A stretch of DNA of 64,000 bases from Limosilactobacillus caccae (lineage in GTDB: Bacteria > Bacillota > Bacilli > Lactobacillales > Lactobacillaceae). Where the stretch lies: NCBI RefSeq assembly GCF_900156885.1, contig NZ_FTOY01000010.1, positions 558,001 through 622,000 on the forward strand, read 5' to 3'. The notes under the pieces were generated by a model. That model worked only from the letters and a program-made list of their open reading frames with translations. It was not told the DNA's origin and did no database searches. Numbering within the stretch: position 1 is the stretch's first letter; each line of letters starts with the position of its first letter. This document shows positions 63,100 through 64,000 of this stretch, one piece after another. Both the position numbers and the translations under genes were made by a program.

Positions 63100-64000
63100 A
63101 CCGGTATCGAGAAGCGGGCGTTGATGTTAATGCTGGCTATGAAATGGTGACACGGATTAAAGCGGCCGTTAATTCCACCGCCCGTCCGGGGGTCCTTGGC
63201 GAAATTGGTAGCTTTGGCGGGATGTTTGACTTAGGAGAATTGAATCTTGTCCACCCGGTACTGGTATCGGGGACGGATGGCGTCGGGACCAAGCTGCTAA
63301 TTGCCCAGGCAATGGATAAACATGACACCATTGGCATTGATGTTGTTGCGATGTGTGTCAACGATGTCCTTGCCCAGGGGGCAGAACCGCTAACCTTCCT
63401 GGACTACATTGCGACCGGCCATAACGACCCGGCAAAGATGGCGGCAATTGTTAGCGGGGTGGCAAACGGGTGCCGCGATGCAGGCGCAGCCCTAATTGGT
63501 GGTGAAACGGCGGAAATGCCCGATATGTACAGCCGAGACGAGTATGACCTTGCGGGAACGGTCACCGGGGTGGTGGAAAAAGATGAGCTGCTCACCGCAA
63601 ATATCCCCCAGGCAAATGATATATTGATTGGCCTGCCTGCGAGCGGGTTACATTCCAATGGCTTTTCCCTTGTCCGCCAAATCCTGTTTAAAGACCATGA
63701 TGTTAAATTGACTGATACTCCCAGCCAGTTAAATGGTCAAACTGTTGGCGAAGTTTTGCTGACGCCGACGCGGATTTATGTCAAGGCGGTGTTACCACTA
63801 ATTCGGCAAAAGTTGGTTCATGGGATCAGTCACATCACTGGTGGGGGCTTAATTGAAAACGTCCCACGAATGTTTGCTGATGGTCTCCAGGCGGTGATTA
63901 ACTTGTCGCACTGGCCCTCTTTACCAGTGTTTGAATACTTGCAGGAAGTAGGCAGCCTTAGCAAGGAGGATTGTTTGCAAACCTTCAATATGGGGGTGGG
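63096..64000 (+). CDS. purM: Phosphoribosylformylglycinamidine cyclo-ligase (3' end outside window)
   Basis: The ATG overlaps the purF stop (ATGA), and the frame stays open to the right edge, giving 301 visible residues of an expected ~345. AIR synthase blocks are [51 protein letters not shown] and [13 protein letters not shown]. It closes the imidazole ring of AIR. purN, purH and purD would be expected next. Confidence 0.95.
   Translation, partial: MNRYREAGVDVNAGYEMVTRIKAAVNSTARPGVLGEIGSFGGMFDLGELNLVHPVLVSGTDGVGTKLLIAQAMDKHDTIGIDVVAMCVNDVLAQGAEPLTFLDYIATGHNDPAKMAAIVSGVANGCRDAGAALIGGETAEMPDMYSRDEYDLAGTVTGVVEKDELLTANIPQANDILIGLPASGLHSNGFSLVRQILFKDHDVKLTDTPSQLNGQTVGEVLLTPTRIYVKAVLPLIRQKLVHGISHITGGGLIENVPRMFADGLQAVINLSHWPSLPVFEYLQEVGSLSKEDCLQTFNMGV

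Overview
The window looks like an origin-side stretch of a Lactobacillaceae chromosome, most likely Limosilactobacillus or a close relative. The evidence is an enormous LPQTG-anchored Mub-type mucus-binding protein, T-box control of serS, CcpA (cre) and PurR (PurBox) style operators, a PyrR-type attenuator, a CBS-less IMP dehydrogenase, and ISL3- and IS1182-family insertion sequences. The genus is inferred from gene content and style, not from a marker gene; no rRNA or tRNA gene was seen.

Layout. 1-10786: 3' part of a giant repeat surface protein, with its start outside the window. 10955-12137: about 1 kb without a convincing gene but dense in hairpins, with a promoter and an intrinsic terminator; this is the best candidate for an undescribed large structured RNA. 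12157-17884: T-box-serS, a polar amino-acid ABC importer (fused binding protein/permease plus ATPase), and a T-box-controlled alanine/serine/glycine-type permease. 17885-18807: a second gene-poor stretch with two promoter-terminator pairs and a cre site. 18808-22011: nucleoside transporter, nucleoside hydrolase and a 3-hydroxyacyl-CoA dehydrogenase-like protein, each with a cre-like site. 22179-27687: rsmG, noc, parB (no parA between them), DUF951, ychF and two small membrane proteins. 27859-32886: the deo operon (deoC, deoB, pdp, deoD) and its SorC-type regulator. 32964-36134: guaB and a two-component system. 36147-39489: an IS1182-type element carrying a nested ISL3-type element with a perfect 8-bp target duplication. 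39577-41789: azlCD and a LysR-type regulator. 41797-46645: the PyrR-attenuated pyrBCDFE operon. 46706-49968: ribB and cfa on the minus strand, then an AI-2E-family membrane protein. 50137-54410: fhs, then alsS-alsD. 54574-64000: purine genes purEK, purB and purCSQLFM, with purM running off the end.

The gene set is dominated by nucleotide metabolism. Nucleosides are imported (nupC) and split (nucleoside hydrolase, Pdp, DeoD); the deoxyribose or ribose phosphate goes through DeoB and DeoC, under cre/CcpA and DeoR-type control. De novo pyrimidine and purine synthesis are separate blocks under PyrR- and PurR-type control, and Fhs supplies 10-formyl-THF for purine synthesis. A second theme is chromosome organisation: Noc and ParB are encoded here, and the same window carries one perfect and several near-perfect Noc-binding motifs, a near-perfect parS inside fhs, and an inverted pair of parS half-sites at the rsmG-noc-parB promoter.
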